Part shown: positions 13,935 to 21,632 of the stretch, in pieces
Numbering within the stretch: position 1 is the stretch's first letter
Layout: every line of letters starts with the position of its first letter
DNA from: an uncultured Bacteroidia bacterium
Lineage (GTDB): Bacteria > Bacteroidota > Bacteroidia > Bacteroidales > UBA932
Direction: 5' to 3'
DNA length: 26,680 nt
Assembly: GCA_902767355.1 (NCBI GenBank)
Contig: CACXHG010000137.1
Location: 1-26,680, forward strand
Position numbers and translations under genes: made by a program
The notes under the pieces: generated by a model
Seen by the model: only the letters and a program-made list of their open reading frames with translations
What the model was told of the DNA's origin: nothing
Database searches by the model: none

Positions 13935-16412
13935 ATGAAACGTTTCGTAGCCTTTTTATTGCTCTTCCACGCAGCCTTTGCGGCATTGGTGGCTCAGGGA
14001 CTCGAATTCCGCAGCATGAACTACACCATAGACGAGCGCACCAGCTACGAAGTTTTCTCGTCGCGCGTCCCGCGCTTTTCGCAGAGGCTTGATATATCGT
14101 TCGACATAGTCACTTATCCCACTTCCCGCTACGGCTATATCTTCAGGGTCGGCAATCTGGACGATCCCGGGCGTATATGGAATCTGTCCTATGACGCCAG
14201 GGGGGAGCAGATTGTGCTGCGGCTCAACGACGAAGGCCATCGCAGCGCCATCTGTGCCCAGATTGACCGCTCGCAGATGGCCAACTATAAGTGGCACAGG
14301 ATGCGCGTCTGTTTCGACGCGGTGCAGGACTCGCTGTACTTTAGCATGGATACGCTCAGGTTTTCGCGTGCGGTGCATTTCGATTCCGACATTTTCCGAC
14401 CCCGGCTGTTTTTCGGAACGAGTGCCTATGTGGTGGAGCTGCCCTCGTTTGCAGTGCGCAATCTTGCGGTCTGCGACGGCAGCCGTACTTTCACCTTCCC
14501 TCTGGACGAAAGTTCCGGGACGCGGATCCACGACGGGCGCGGCGTGGCCATGGGCAAGGTGGAAAACCCCATCTGGCAGAGCCATGACGCAACCCACTGG
14601 AAGAAGGTGGCCACCCTTTCTACGGGCAGCAAGGCGGGAGTTTACTACGATACCGCAGCCCACGAAGTGGTCCTGTACGACTGCAGCGGGCTGCTCAGAT
14701 ATGATATGGGCCTGGAGGTCAAGACGCGCAGTGATTATGCATCGGCCATGCCTCTGAACATCCTTGCCGGCACGTCGTTTCTCAAGGACAGCTGCCTGTA
14801 TGCCTATGAGCTGAACGAGTGGGAGATCCCGGGCGAAGGGCCTTCTGTGGCCCGGCTCAACCTGCGAACCCTCGCCTGGGAGACCCTCAGCCAAGACCGG
14901 CTGGACGGCCCTATGCACCATCATGCCGCTTTTCTGAATCCCGTGAGCGGCAAGCTGACTTTCTTCGGCGGCTACGGCGACATGTATTTCAACGGCTCGT
15001 TCTATACCTTAGAGCCCGACGGCAGCTGGCAGAAAAACCTTGTGGTGGAAGAAGGCGAGGCCCTGCTTTTCCCGCGCTTCTTCTGTTCGGCCGGGCTCTC
15101 TGCCGACGGCCGCTATGCATATATATATGGTGGCATGGGCAATGAGTCCGGCGAAGAGGTTGTGGGCCGTCGCTACTTCTATGACCTGCACCGCTATGAC
15201 CTTCGCAGCGGCGAATGCAAGTTTCTGTGGAACACCGACTTCGGCCGCGAACCCTGCGTCCCGGCCAGGGGATTGGTGGTTATGGACGACTGCTTTTACG
15301 CCCTCTGCTATCCTGAATATCTGACCACGGCGCCCATGTATCTCTACCGTTTCGACCTGTCGGACGGCAGCCATACCAGAGTCTCCTCTCCCATAGAAGT
15401 GGATTCCGACAAGGTCTGGTGTTATAACCAGCTCTATTTCGACGAGGCTCTGGGCCGTCTGGTGGCGCTGTGCGTAAATAAGGACAAGTCGCTGGTGCCG
15501 ACCGTAGATGTCTATACCATGCTTTTCCCGCCGGCCGGGGATTTGGCTCAGGAGAAGGGGCGCCTGCCCGTCGCCGTCATGGTCCTTGCGGCAATCCTGG
15601 CCGTGGCCGCAGTGGCCCTGACGCTGCTGCGCCTGATGCGGGTCAGGAGGCGGCGCCGCGAAGAGAACGACAATTATCTTCTCTCCAAAAAAGATCCTGC
15701 CAAAAAGATTTACACGGCGCCGCAGGAGCCGGATTCCATACATCTTTTCGGCGACTTTGCGGCCTTCGACCACGAGGGGAACAACATCAGCGACCAGTTC
15801 TCCCAGCAGGTACGGACCCTGCTGCTGCTACTAGTAAAATACTCGGAGGCAGGGGTTTCACCCTCGCGCCTGAGCGGCATACTCTGGCCCGACAAAGAGC
15901 CCGACAAGGCCCGTAACTCCCGTGGCGTGGCCATCAGCAACCTGCGCAAGGCCATCGCCCCCATCAAAGGGCTGTCACTGGACTATGCAGACAACCTCTA
16001 CCGCCTGGAATTTTCCGAAGCGTTTCATCTGGACCTGCGCGATTTCATGGGCTGCATGGCCAGCGGCGACAGCGACCGCGCCCTGGGTATAGTCAGTCGC
16101 GGCCGCTTCCTCAAGGACGTCCACGATCCGGTGTTCGACTCCTTCAAGTCCGACACCGAGAGGGCCATCCTGCCGTTTATATCCCAGCAGATGAAGGAAA
16201 AATATGCATCCGGCCAGCTGCGGGCCACCATAGAGATTGCCGATATGGCCTTTGAATACGACCTTTTGGACGAGCAGGCGATGCGCCTGGGCGTCAAGGC
16301 CCTGCTGGCACTCGGCCGCCGCGACGATGCCCTGGTGCGCTACTCCGTCTTCCAGTCCAACTACCGCAAACTCTCCGGCGAGCAATACCCCGTAAAGTTC
16401 GAGAATCTGTAA
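13935..16412 (+). CDS. Transmembrane one-component regulator: LamG-like and Kelch sensor, membrane helix, SARP/BTAD-type DNA-binding domain
   Basis: 825 residues. The signal peptide ends near ALVA (~20). Residues ~22-190 look like a concanavalin/LamG-type beta sandwich (RLDISFDIVTYPTSRYGYIF, WHRMRVCFDAVQDSLYFSMD). Residues ~221-530 hold Kelch-type propeller repeats (AGVYYDTAAHEVVLYD, AAFLNPVSGKLTFFGGYGD, GRYAYIYGGMGN, RYDLRSGECKFLW). One hydrophobic helix lies at 544-568, followed by a basic run (RVRRRRRE), so the C-terminus is cytoplasmic. Residues ~602-685 fit an OmpR/SARP-type winged helix (IHLFGDFAAFD, SRLSGILWPDKEPDKARNSR, recognition helix ~660-673). Residues ~690-825 resemble the helical BTAD region (DLLDEQAMRLGVKALLALG). 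It probably senses a glycan in the periplasm and activates the divergent PUL directly, without a kinase. Its location back-to-back with susC supports this. The domain order is seen in the sequence; the ligand and target are inferred. Confidence 0.82.
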   Translation: MKRFVAFLLLFHAAFAALVAQGLEFRSMNYTIDERTSYEVFSSRVPRFSQRLDISFDIVTYPTSRYGYIFRVGNLDDPGRIWNLSYDARGEQIVLRLNDEGHRSAICAQIDRSQMANYKWHRMRVCFDAVQDSLYFSMDTLRFSRAVHFDSDIFRPRLFFGTSAYVVELPSFAVRNLAVCDGSRTFTFPLDESSGTRIHDGRGVAMGKVENPIWQSHDATHWKKVATLSTGSKAGVYYDTAAHEVVLYDCSGLLRYDMGLEVKTRSDYASAMPLNILAGTSFLKDSCLYAYELNEWEIPGEGPSVARLNLRTLAWETLSQDRLDGPMHHHAAFLNPVSGKLTFFGGYGDMYFNGSFYTLEPDGSWQKNLVVEEGEALLFPRFFCSAGLSADGRYAYIYGGMGNESGEEVVGRRYFYDLHRYDLRSGECKFLWNTDFGREPCVPARGLVVMDDCFYALCYPEYLTTAPMYLYRFDLSDGSHTRVSSPIEVDSDKVWCYNQLYFDEALGRLVALCVNKDKSLVPTVDVYTMLFPPAGDLAQEKGRLPVAVMVLAAILAVAAVALTLLRLMRVRRRRREENDNYLLSKKDPAKKIYTAPQEPDSIHLFGDFAAFDHEGNNISDQFSQQVRTLLLLLVKYSEAGVSPSRLSGILWPDKEPDKARNSRGVAISNLRKAIAPIKGLSLDYADNLYRLEFSEAFHLDLRDFMGCMASGDSDRALGIVSRGRFLKDVHDPVFDSFKSDTERAILPFISQQMKEKYASGQLRATIEIADMAFEYDLLDEQAMRLGVKALLALGRRDDALVRYSVFQSNYRKLSGEQYPVKFENL

Positions 16413-16416
16413 TTTA

Positions 16417-16430
16417 ATCACTCGATTGAC
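16417..16430. promoter_or_regulatory. Second candidate LacI-family operator, upstream of lacI
   Basis: ATCACTCGATTGAC matches GTCAATCGATTGAC at 12 of 14 positions and is identical to the susC-leader site over TCGATTGAC. It lies about 60-75 bp upstream of the lacI start and upstream of the putative -7 box, suggesting autoregulation and joint control with the PUL. Confidence 0.5.
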
Positions 16431-16461
16431 CTGCTATTGTAGGATTATTTGGGAAAATGAT

Positions 16462-16469
16462 TATCTTTG
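16462..16469 (+). promoter_or_regulatory. Putative -7 box for the lacI-GH92 unit
   Basis: TATCTTTG is a full match to TAnnTTTG. A weak -33 candidate (ATTG at 16436-16439) lies 22 bp upstream. Transcription would start near 16473-16476. That would exclude the in-frame TTG at 16467 as a start codon and favour the ATG at 16491. Confidence 0.55.
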
Positions 16470-16490
16470 AAAATCTTATATAGCGCAGTC

Positions 16491-17480
16491 ATGACATCAA
16501 TGCAAGACATAGCCCGCCGGCTGAATATTTCCAGGAGCACTGTCTCGCTGGTGCTGAGCGGCAAATCGGACGGCCGCGTGAGCGAAGCCGTCAAGAAGAA
16601 AGTGCTTCAGGCGGCAAAGGAAATGGACTATCACCTGAACGAGCTGGCGCGCTCGCTGCGCGTGGGCTCTTCCAACCTTATCAGCGTGATTGTCACCGAC
16701 ATTTCCAATGAGTTTTTCGCACAGATGACCTTTCATATCCAGGAGGCGGCCAAGAAGGCCGGCTATCTGGTGCTGACCATCAACAGTAACGAAAATGACC
16801 AGGAATTCGAGCAGATGGCCCGCCTGCTCATAAGCAAGCAGGTGGACGGCATTATCGCTGTGCCGACCCCGGGCGGCCAGGATTCCCTGAGGATGATTAT
16901 AGACCAGAAAGTGCCGCTGGTGACGGTGGACCGCTTCTGCGAGGGCGTCAGTGCCGATTATGTGGGCGTGGACAACTACGAGGCCTCAAAAAAGGCTGTG
17001 AGCGAGTTGCTCTCGGAAGGGTTCAAGAAGATCTGCATGATGCGCCTGGATCTGAATATCCCGCCGCTCAACGAGCGCGAAAGGGGTTATATCGATGCCA
17101 TGAAGGCCGCCGGGCAGCAGGAGCACATTGCCATACACCGCATCCGCTTCGGAGAGGAGATGGAGCGCGACCTGCTTGTGCCGCTGGACGACGTCATGGC
17201 CACCGATGCCGTTTTCTTCTCTTCCCACCGCGTCTTCACGGAGGCCATGAAGGTGGTGTCCAAAGTAGGAGGGGTTCCCCAGCGGCAGTGCGTGCTCTGT
17301 TTCGACGATGTGCGCCCCTATGTGACCGGCGCCACCGACATCCGCTACATAGAGCAGCCGATAGCCGAGATTGCGCAGAAGTCGTTCGACCTGCTGCTGG
17401 CAAAAATCAAGGGTGAGGCCGGCACCGGGCGCTATATTTTCCCCACCCGCAGTATAGACCGTCAATCTTTGTTGAAATGA
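16491..17480 (+). CDS. LacI/GalR-family transcriptional regulator
   Basis: 329 residues from the ATG at 16491 (an ATG at 16500 is also possible; the upstream TTG at 16467 overlaps the -7 box and is rejected). The N-terminal helix-turn-helix is typical of LacI (MQDIARRLNISRSTVSLVLSG), with the hinge helix around NELARSLR at ~50-57. The rest is a periplasmic-binding-protein-like effector domain (NLISVIVTDISNEFFAQM, VDGIIAVPTPGG, DYVGVDNYEASKKAV, VLCFDDV). Such proteins usually bind a sugar or related small molecule in the cytoplasm and then release or bind DNA. The stop overlaps the start of the GH92 gene (ATGA), so the two are translationally coupled. Candidate operators lie upstream of this gene and of susC. 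The effector may be a monosaccharide released from the glycan (inference). Confidence 0.95.
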   Translation: MTSMQDIARRLNISRSTVSLVLSGKSDGRVSEAVKKKVLQAAKEMDYHLNELARSLRVGSSNLISVIVTDISNEFFAQMTFHIQEAAKKAGYLVLTINSNENDQEFEQMARLLISKQVDGIIAVPTPGGQDSLRMIIDQKVPLVTVDRFCEGVSADYVGVDNYEASKKAVSELLSEGFKKICMMRLDLNIPPLNERERGYIDAMKAAGQQEHIAIHRIRFGEEMERDLLVPLDDVMATDAVFFSSHRVFTEAMKVVSKVGGVPQRQCVLCFDDVRPYVTGATDIRYIEQPIAEIAQKSFDLLLAKIKGEAGTGRYIFPTRSIDRQSLLK

Positions 17481-19663
17481 AAAGAATACTGATTCCGCTT
17501 CTGATCGCAGCGGCTGTGGCTGCGTGCAACCGACCTTGTACTAACGCTTTGGAAAATGTGGACACCAGTATCGGCGGAGTAGGGGTGCTGCTGCAGCCCA
17601 CCCGCCCCACGGTGCAGTTGCCCAACCAGCTGGTGCGCTGGTCGCCGGCCCGCGCCGACCTGCTGGACGACCGCGTTTGGGACTATCCGCTGACGCTCAC
17701 CACCCATCGCCTGCAGAGCGTGTTCGGCTTTTTGCCGCTCAATAAAGAGAGTCTCACCGGGCCCTGGCGCAGCGCCTGGCAGATTTACGACGGCGAGAAG
17801 ACAACACCCTACGAATATCGCTCCCGCCTGGAAGGCTGCGACATACGCTTCACTGTCGCCAAAAAATGCGGCATAATCGAGGTCAATTTCGAGGGCAGCG
17901 GCCTGCTGAGGTTCCGCAGCATCAACGGCCACGGGCATTTTGCTTTTGACGGCGGTGTGCTTCGCGCCAGCGAAGATTTTGCCGGAATGACGGCCTATAC
18001 GGCAGTGCTTTTCGACTGCCCCGTGACGGTGGCCGAGGCTCCCGCCGACGGCAATGCCATTCTGCTGTCTGTCCCCGCCAAGAAGGTCACCCTGCGCTAT
18101 GGCATATCATACATCGACTCCGACCAGGCGCTGGCAAATATAGAGCAGGAGATTCCCGCCCCCGACTATAACAGGGTGCTCTCCGCCGCCAAGTCAGCCT
18201 GGGAGAATACCCTTGGCCGCATCAGCGTCAAAGGTGGAACGGAGGCCCAGCGCCGGCTGTTCTACACCTCCTTCTGGCGCTGCTGCGAGCGTATGGTGGA
18301 CATCAGCGAATACGGCCGCTACTATAGCGCCTTCGACCACAAGGTGCACGAGGATTCCCGCCCGTTCTATGTCGATAACTGGCTGTGGGATACTTATGTA
18401 TCTCTGGAGCCGCTGCAAACCATACTCAATCCCGCCCAGGAAGAGGACAAGCTGCGCAGCTACGTGCAGATGTACGAGCAGGGCGGCACTATGCCTTCTT
18501 TTGCCGTGGTATGGGGCGACTGGCCGGCCATGACCGGCAACTTTGCGGCGGTATGGATGGCCGATTCCCGCGCCAAGGGCCTGGATTTCGACCTTGAGAC
18601 GGCCTACGAGGGTGTCAGAGCCAATTCGCTGGAGGCGACTCTGCTGCCCTGGCGCAACGGCCCCAAATGCGAGCTGGACGACTTTTATAACGAGCACGGC
18701 TGGTATCCTGCCCTGCACCCCGGCGAGACCGAGACCGTAGAGGCTGTGTCTCTGCCGTGGGAGCGCCGCCAGTCGGTGTCCCTGTCCACGGTGTTCTCCT
18801 ATGCCGACTGGGCCACCGCCCAGCTGGCCCGCGAGCTGGGAAAGGCCGACGACGAAAAGCTTTTCCTGGACAGGGCGGCTTTCTACAAGAATGTTTACCG
18901 TCCCGACAAGAAGATGCTCTGGCCTAAGGACAAGGACGGCAACTGGATAGAGGGCGTGGACCCGCGCTATATGGACCGCGCTTATTATACCGAGAACAAC
19001 GCCTACACTTTCCAGTGGGATGTAAAGCACGACTTTGACGGCCTCTTTGCCCTTATGGGCGGCCGCGAGCAGGCAGAAAAGAATCTGGACGATCTGTTCC
19101 GCATACAGCTGGACAAGCCCAAGTTCGAGTTTTTCAAGATTCTGCCCGATGCCACCGGTATGGTGGGTCAGTTTGCTATGGGCAACGAACCCAGCTTCCA
19201 TATCCCCTACATCTACAACTATCTTGGCTCTCCCTGGAAAACCCAGAAGCGCATCCATCACCTGATAGACAATCTGTTTGCCGACACTGTCTCCGGCATT
19301 CCCGGTGACGAGGACGGCGGCGGAATGAGCTCTTTCGTGGTGTTCTCGATGATGGGCTTTTTCCCCGTCACGCCCGGCATTCCCGTCTATGCAATCGGCA
19401 GCCCCTTCTTTGACGAGATTACCATCACTCTGCCCGACGGCAAGAGCTTTACTGTCAAGGCAAAGAATTATTCCAAAGAGAATAAGTACATCCAGAGCGC
19501 CCGCCTGAACGGCAAGGCGCTGGATCGCAGCTGGTTCACCCACGAGGAACTTATGGCCGGCGGAGTGCTGGAACTGGCGATGGGCCCCCTACCCAACAAA
19601 GACTGGGGCCGCGACAACCTGCCTCCGTCCAGCATCGGCTGGAACTGTTCGCAGCTGAAATAA
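17477..19663 (+). CDS. GH92-family alpha-mannosidase-type lipoprotein
   Basis: 728 residues. The lipoprotein signal ends AVAAC (Cys17). The GH92 pattern is clear: an N-terminal beta-sandwich (VDTSIGGVGVLLQPTRPTVQ) and an (alpha/alpha)6 domain with FYTSFWRCCERMVD and FYVDNWLWDTYVSLEPL. The conserved segments ENNAYTFQW (E506), GNEPSFHIPYIYNYLG (569-584) and PGDEDGGGMSSF (609-620) follow. In characterised GH92 enzymes the Glu of the first segment serves as acid and the Asp cluster of the last as base, with calcium and an inverting mechanism; here the cluster reads D611-E612-D613. Family members are exo-alpha-mannosidases acting on N-glycans or mannans, so a mannose-containing substrate is likely, but linkage specificity cannot be read. 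It is coupled to lacI and its stop abuts the opposing gene. Confidence 0.93.
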   Translation: MKRILIPLLIAAAVAACNRPCTNALENVDTSIGGVGVLLQPTRPTVQLPNQLVRWSPARADLLDDRVWDYPLTLTTHRLQSVFGFLPLNKESLTGPWRSAWQIYDGEKTTPYEYRSRLEGCDIRFTVAKKCGIIEVNFEGSGLLRFRSINGHGHFAFDGGVLRASEDFAGMTAYTAVLFDCPVTVAEAPADGNAILLSVPAKKVTLRYGISYIDSDQALANIEQEIPAPDYNRVLSAAKSAWENTLGRISVKGGTEAQRRLFYTSFWRCCERMVDISEYGRYYSAFDHKVHEDSRPFYVDNWLWDTYVSLEPLQTILNPAQEEDKLRSYVQMYEQGGTMPSFAVVWGDWPAMTGNFAAVWMADSRAKGLDFDLETAYEGVRANSLEATLLPWRNGPKCELDDFYNEHGWYPALHPGETETVEAVSLPWERRQSVSLSTVFSYADWATAQLARELGKADDEKLFLDRAAFYKNVYRPDKKMLWPKDKDGNWIEGVDPRYMDRAYYTENNAYTFQWDVKHDFDGLFALMGGREQAEKNLDDLFRIQLDKPKFEFFKILPDATGMVGQFAMGNEPSFHIPYIYNYLGSPWKTQKRIHHLIDNLFADTVSGIPGDEDGGGMSSFVVFSMMGFFPVTPGIPVYAIGSPFFDEITITLPDGKSFTVKAKNYSKENKYIQSARLNGKALDRSWFTHEELMAGGVLELAMGPLPNKDWGRDNLPPSSIGWNCSQLK

Positions 19664-21577
19664 TTACAGCATCTTAATAAAGTAGCCGCCTACTACGCTG
19701 CGGGCACGGAAGCCGCGGTGGTGCGGGGCGTGGGTGAAGTACCAGTCACTCATGGGGATGCGGTCCACGGTCTCGTTGTAGAATCGCGACATAGGGTTTA
19801 TGAGGGCGTCAAAGTCTTCCCGGTTTGTGGCCATGGTGGCGGTCCAGATTATCCAGTCGCTCTTGGTGTACATCTCGCGGTTGTCCAACGGCAGGCCGTA
19901 AGGGTTCAGTTTGGTCTTGTAGTAAGCAATCTCCTCTGCGGCCACATTCTCGGGGAAGATGTTCAGCCCCAGGAGTTTGTCCCAGACAAGATTGTATTTC
20001 TGGCTCCAGGTGCCAGGTTTGTCAAAGGTCAGGCGGTAGTGGTCGCCGTCGTCGGCCATCTTGACCCACTCTGCCGCCATACGGCGCGCCTCGGCGTCGT
20101 AGTCTGCGGCGATGTCTTTCTTACCCAGCTTTCGGGCCATCTGCGCGTATGCGCCAAGGGCTTCTATCGCCTTGATAGAGAGGTTGGTGTTGTGGGCAAA
20201 GTGGCCGGCGAAATCGTCGGTGCAAAGCTGGTTTTCGGGGTCCAGGCCAAAAGTGCGCAGGTAGGCCGCCCACCTGGAGAGTGTCTCCCAATGCTTCTGG
20301 GCATAGGCCCAGCTTTTCTCGCGGTGGCAGATGGCTGCCGTGAGGATTATCATATTGCCGGCCTCCTCCACGGGCATGTCGCCGCCGTAGGTCTGGCCCT
20401 CGGCTATGGGGTAGGTGCCCAAGTCGTGGGAGGGGAAGGGCTTGGTCCAGCGGCCGCTCTCGGAATAGTAGAAGTTGCCGTTTATGATGGCCTCTGCCAG
20501 GTGGGGGTTGTATTTGAGGTAGAGCGGGGCTGCGGGGTAGGCCACATCCACGGTGGCTATGGAGCCGTTGCTGTAGTTCTCCTTGCTGAGCATCAGCAGC
20601 TCGCCTTGGGGTGATTCTACCAGTTTGTGGGCGTGGATGCTCTGGCGGTAGGCCAGCGCGCACAGCTCGGCGTATTTGCGGCCGCCGGCGCGTCCGGCAT
20701 CCTTGATCAGCTTGCGGTCAAAGGCGCTGCAGCGGCGTCTGAGCAGTTTGTAATCCTTGAGGGCGGCGTGGAACATCTCGTCTATGGTCTTGTCGCCGCT
20801 GCGGTTCCAGTACGGGCGCAGCTTATCGCCGAAATACCGCACGGAGTAGATGTCGTCGTAGCCGGCCATGATCTTGCCGGATTCCATACGGGTGGTTCCA
20901 AAGTCGCGCTCCAGAATCAGCATCCCGCCCTCGCCGATGCGGGCGTCAGTGCCTTTTTTCTCGGCTGCCAGATAGAAATAGCCCCAGTCGATGCGCACGT
21001 CGTCGCCCTTGCGGCCCAGGATATCCTGGCTCTTGGTTCCGGTGGAAAGCAGCACCAACTGCCCGGACTCGCGCCGGGCCTGCACTGTCTCCTGGTCGGG
21101 CGTGTTCACGCCCCAAAGGGGAGAGGCTTCGAAGCGCAGGCAGATGCTGTGCGGAGTCTTGTCGGAAGGTATAATCTTGTAGGATATGTAGTTCACCGGC
21201 CGGCTGATGAGTTCCAGATCGTTCATCAGCAGGGGGGCCATAAACGTTAGCTGCAGTTCTACAGGACCGCAGCTGAAAGCGTAGTGCGTCTGGGTGGCCT
21301 GCACGTCGGCATAAAGCTGGGTGGCTGTGGTGCCGTCGCCGCCGCCCATAAAGCGATATTCGACGCCATCCACCGTCAGATAGCCCCTCAGCGGGAAATG
21401 CTTCAGGCTCCAGTGGCGCAGGTCCTCGTCGTAGAGCCGGTCTGCCGCGCTCCAGGCGCTGATGTTGGGGTCGATGGTGATGATGGGGTAGGCCGGGGCG
21501 CGAAGGCTGTTGCGCTGGGCCCGTGCCGGCATAAGTGCTGCCAGGGCAATCAGGATGGTGGCGAGAAGTCGTTTCAT
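19664..21577 (-). CDS. Secreted glutaminase-A-type protein (DUF4964/DUF4965/DUF1793 family)
   Basis: 637 residues with a type-I signal peptide (MKRLLATIL... cleaved near ARA-Q, residue 20). The start fits DUF4964 (RAPAYPIITIDPNISAWSAA, then LRGYLTVDGVEYRFMG). The middle is the DUF4965-type alpha/alpha-barrel region (YAELCALAYRQSIHAHKL, SHDLGTYPIAEGQTYGGDMP). The end carries the glutaminase/DUF1793 features (KYNLVWDKLLGLNIFP, YGLPLDNREMYTKSDWIIW, ARSVVGGYFIKML). The family takes its name from fungal glutaminase GtaA, but the activity of Bacteroidetes members is not well established, and the fold is shared with glycoside hydrolases. It appears complete at the C-terminus. It is transcribed toward GH92 with adjacent stop codons and has its own promoter. 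Confidence 0.88.
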   Translation of the reverse strand: MKRLLATILIALAALMPARAQRNSLRAPAYPIITIDPNISAWSAADRLYDEDLRHWSLKHFPLRGYLTVDGVEYRFMGGGDGTTATQLYADVQATQTHYAFSCGPVELQLTFMAPLLMNDLELISRPVNYISYKIIPSDKTPHSICLRFEASPLWGVNTPDQETVQARRESGQLVLLSTGTKSQDILGRKGDDVRIDWGYFYLAAEKKGTDARIGEGGMLILERDFGTTRMESGKIMAGYDDIYSVRYFGDKLRPYWNRSGDKTIDEMFHAALKDYKLLRRRCSAFDRKLIKDAGRAGGRKYAELCALAYRQSIHAHKLVESPQGELLMLSKENYSNGSIATVDVAYPAAPLYLKYNPHLAEAIINGNFYYSESGRWTKPFPSHDLGTYPIAEGQTYGGDMPVEEAGNMIILTAAICHREKSWAYAQKHWETLSRWAAYLRTFGLDPENQLCTDDFAGHFAHNTNLSIKAIEALGAYAQMARKLGKKDIAADYDAEARRMAAEWVKMADDGDHYRLTFDKPGTWSQKYNLVWDKLLGLNIFPENVAAEEIAYYKTKLNPYGLPLDNREMYTKSDWIIWTATMATNREDFDALINPMSRFYNETVDRIPMSDWYFTHAPHHRGFRARSVVGGYFIKML

Positions 21578-21600
21578 GGTCTTTTGGGCTTTTATCAGGG

Positions 21601-21632
21601 TAAAGATATTGCTATATTTGCATTATGACAAA
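21601..21632 (-). promoter_or_regulatory. Promoter of the glutaminase-type gene
   Basis: On the - strand, TTTG (complement of 21629-21632) is followed after a 20-bp spacer by TATCTTTA (complement of 21601-21608), one base short of TAnnTTTG. Both elements and the spacing fit the Bacteroidetes promoter model. The leader would be about 20 nt. It overlaps the divergent porin promoter and the porin start codon. Confidence 0.6.
21613..21620 (+). promoter_or_regulatory. -7 box immediately before the porin-like gene
   Basis: TATATTTG is a full match to TAnnTTTG and ends 4 bp before the ATG at 21625. A TTTT at 21590-21593, 19 bp upstream, could serve as a weak -33 element. Transcription would start at or very near the ATG, giving a leaderless or nearly leaderless message. 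Confidence 0.55.

Noticed and set aside
16467..16490. TTG start adding eight residues to the LacI protein
   Set aside because: The TTG lies inside the best -7 promoter box and LacI proteins normally begin just before the helix-turn-helix, so the ATG at 16491 is preferred.
18194..19543. A 449-residue - strand open frame inside the GH92 gene
   Set aside because: GH92 motifs on the + strand are unmistakable; the antisense product has no recognisable features.
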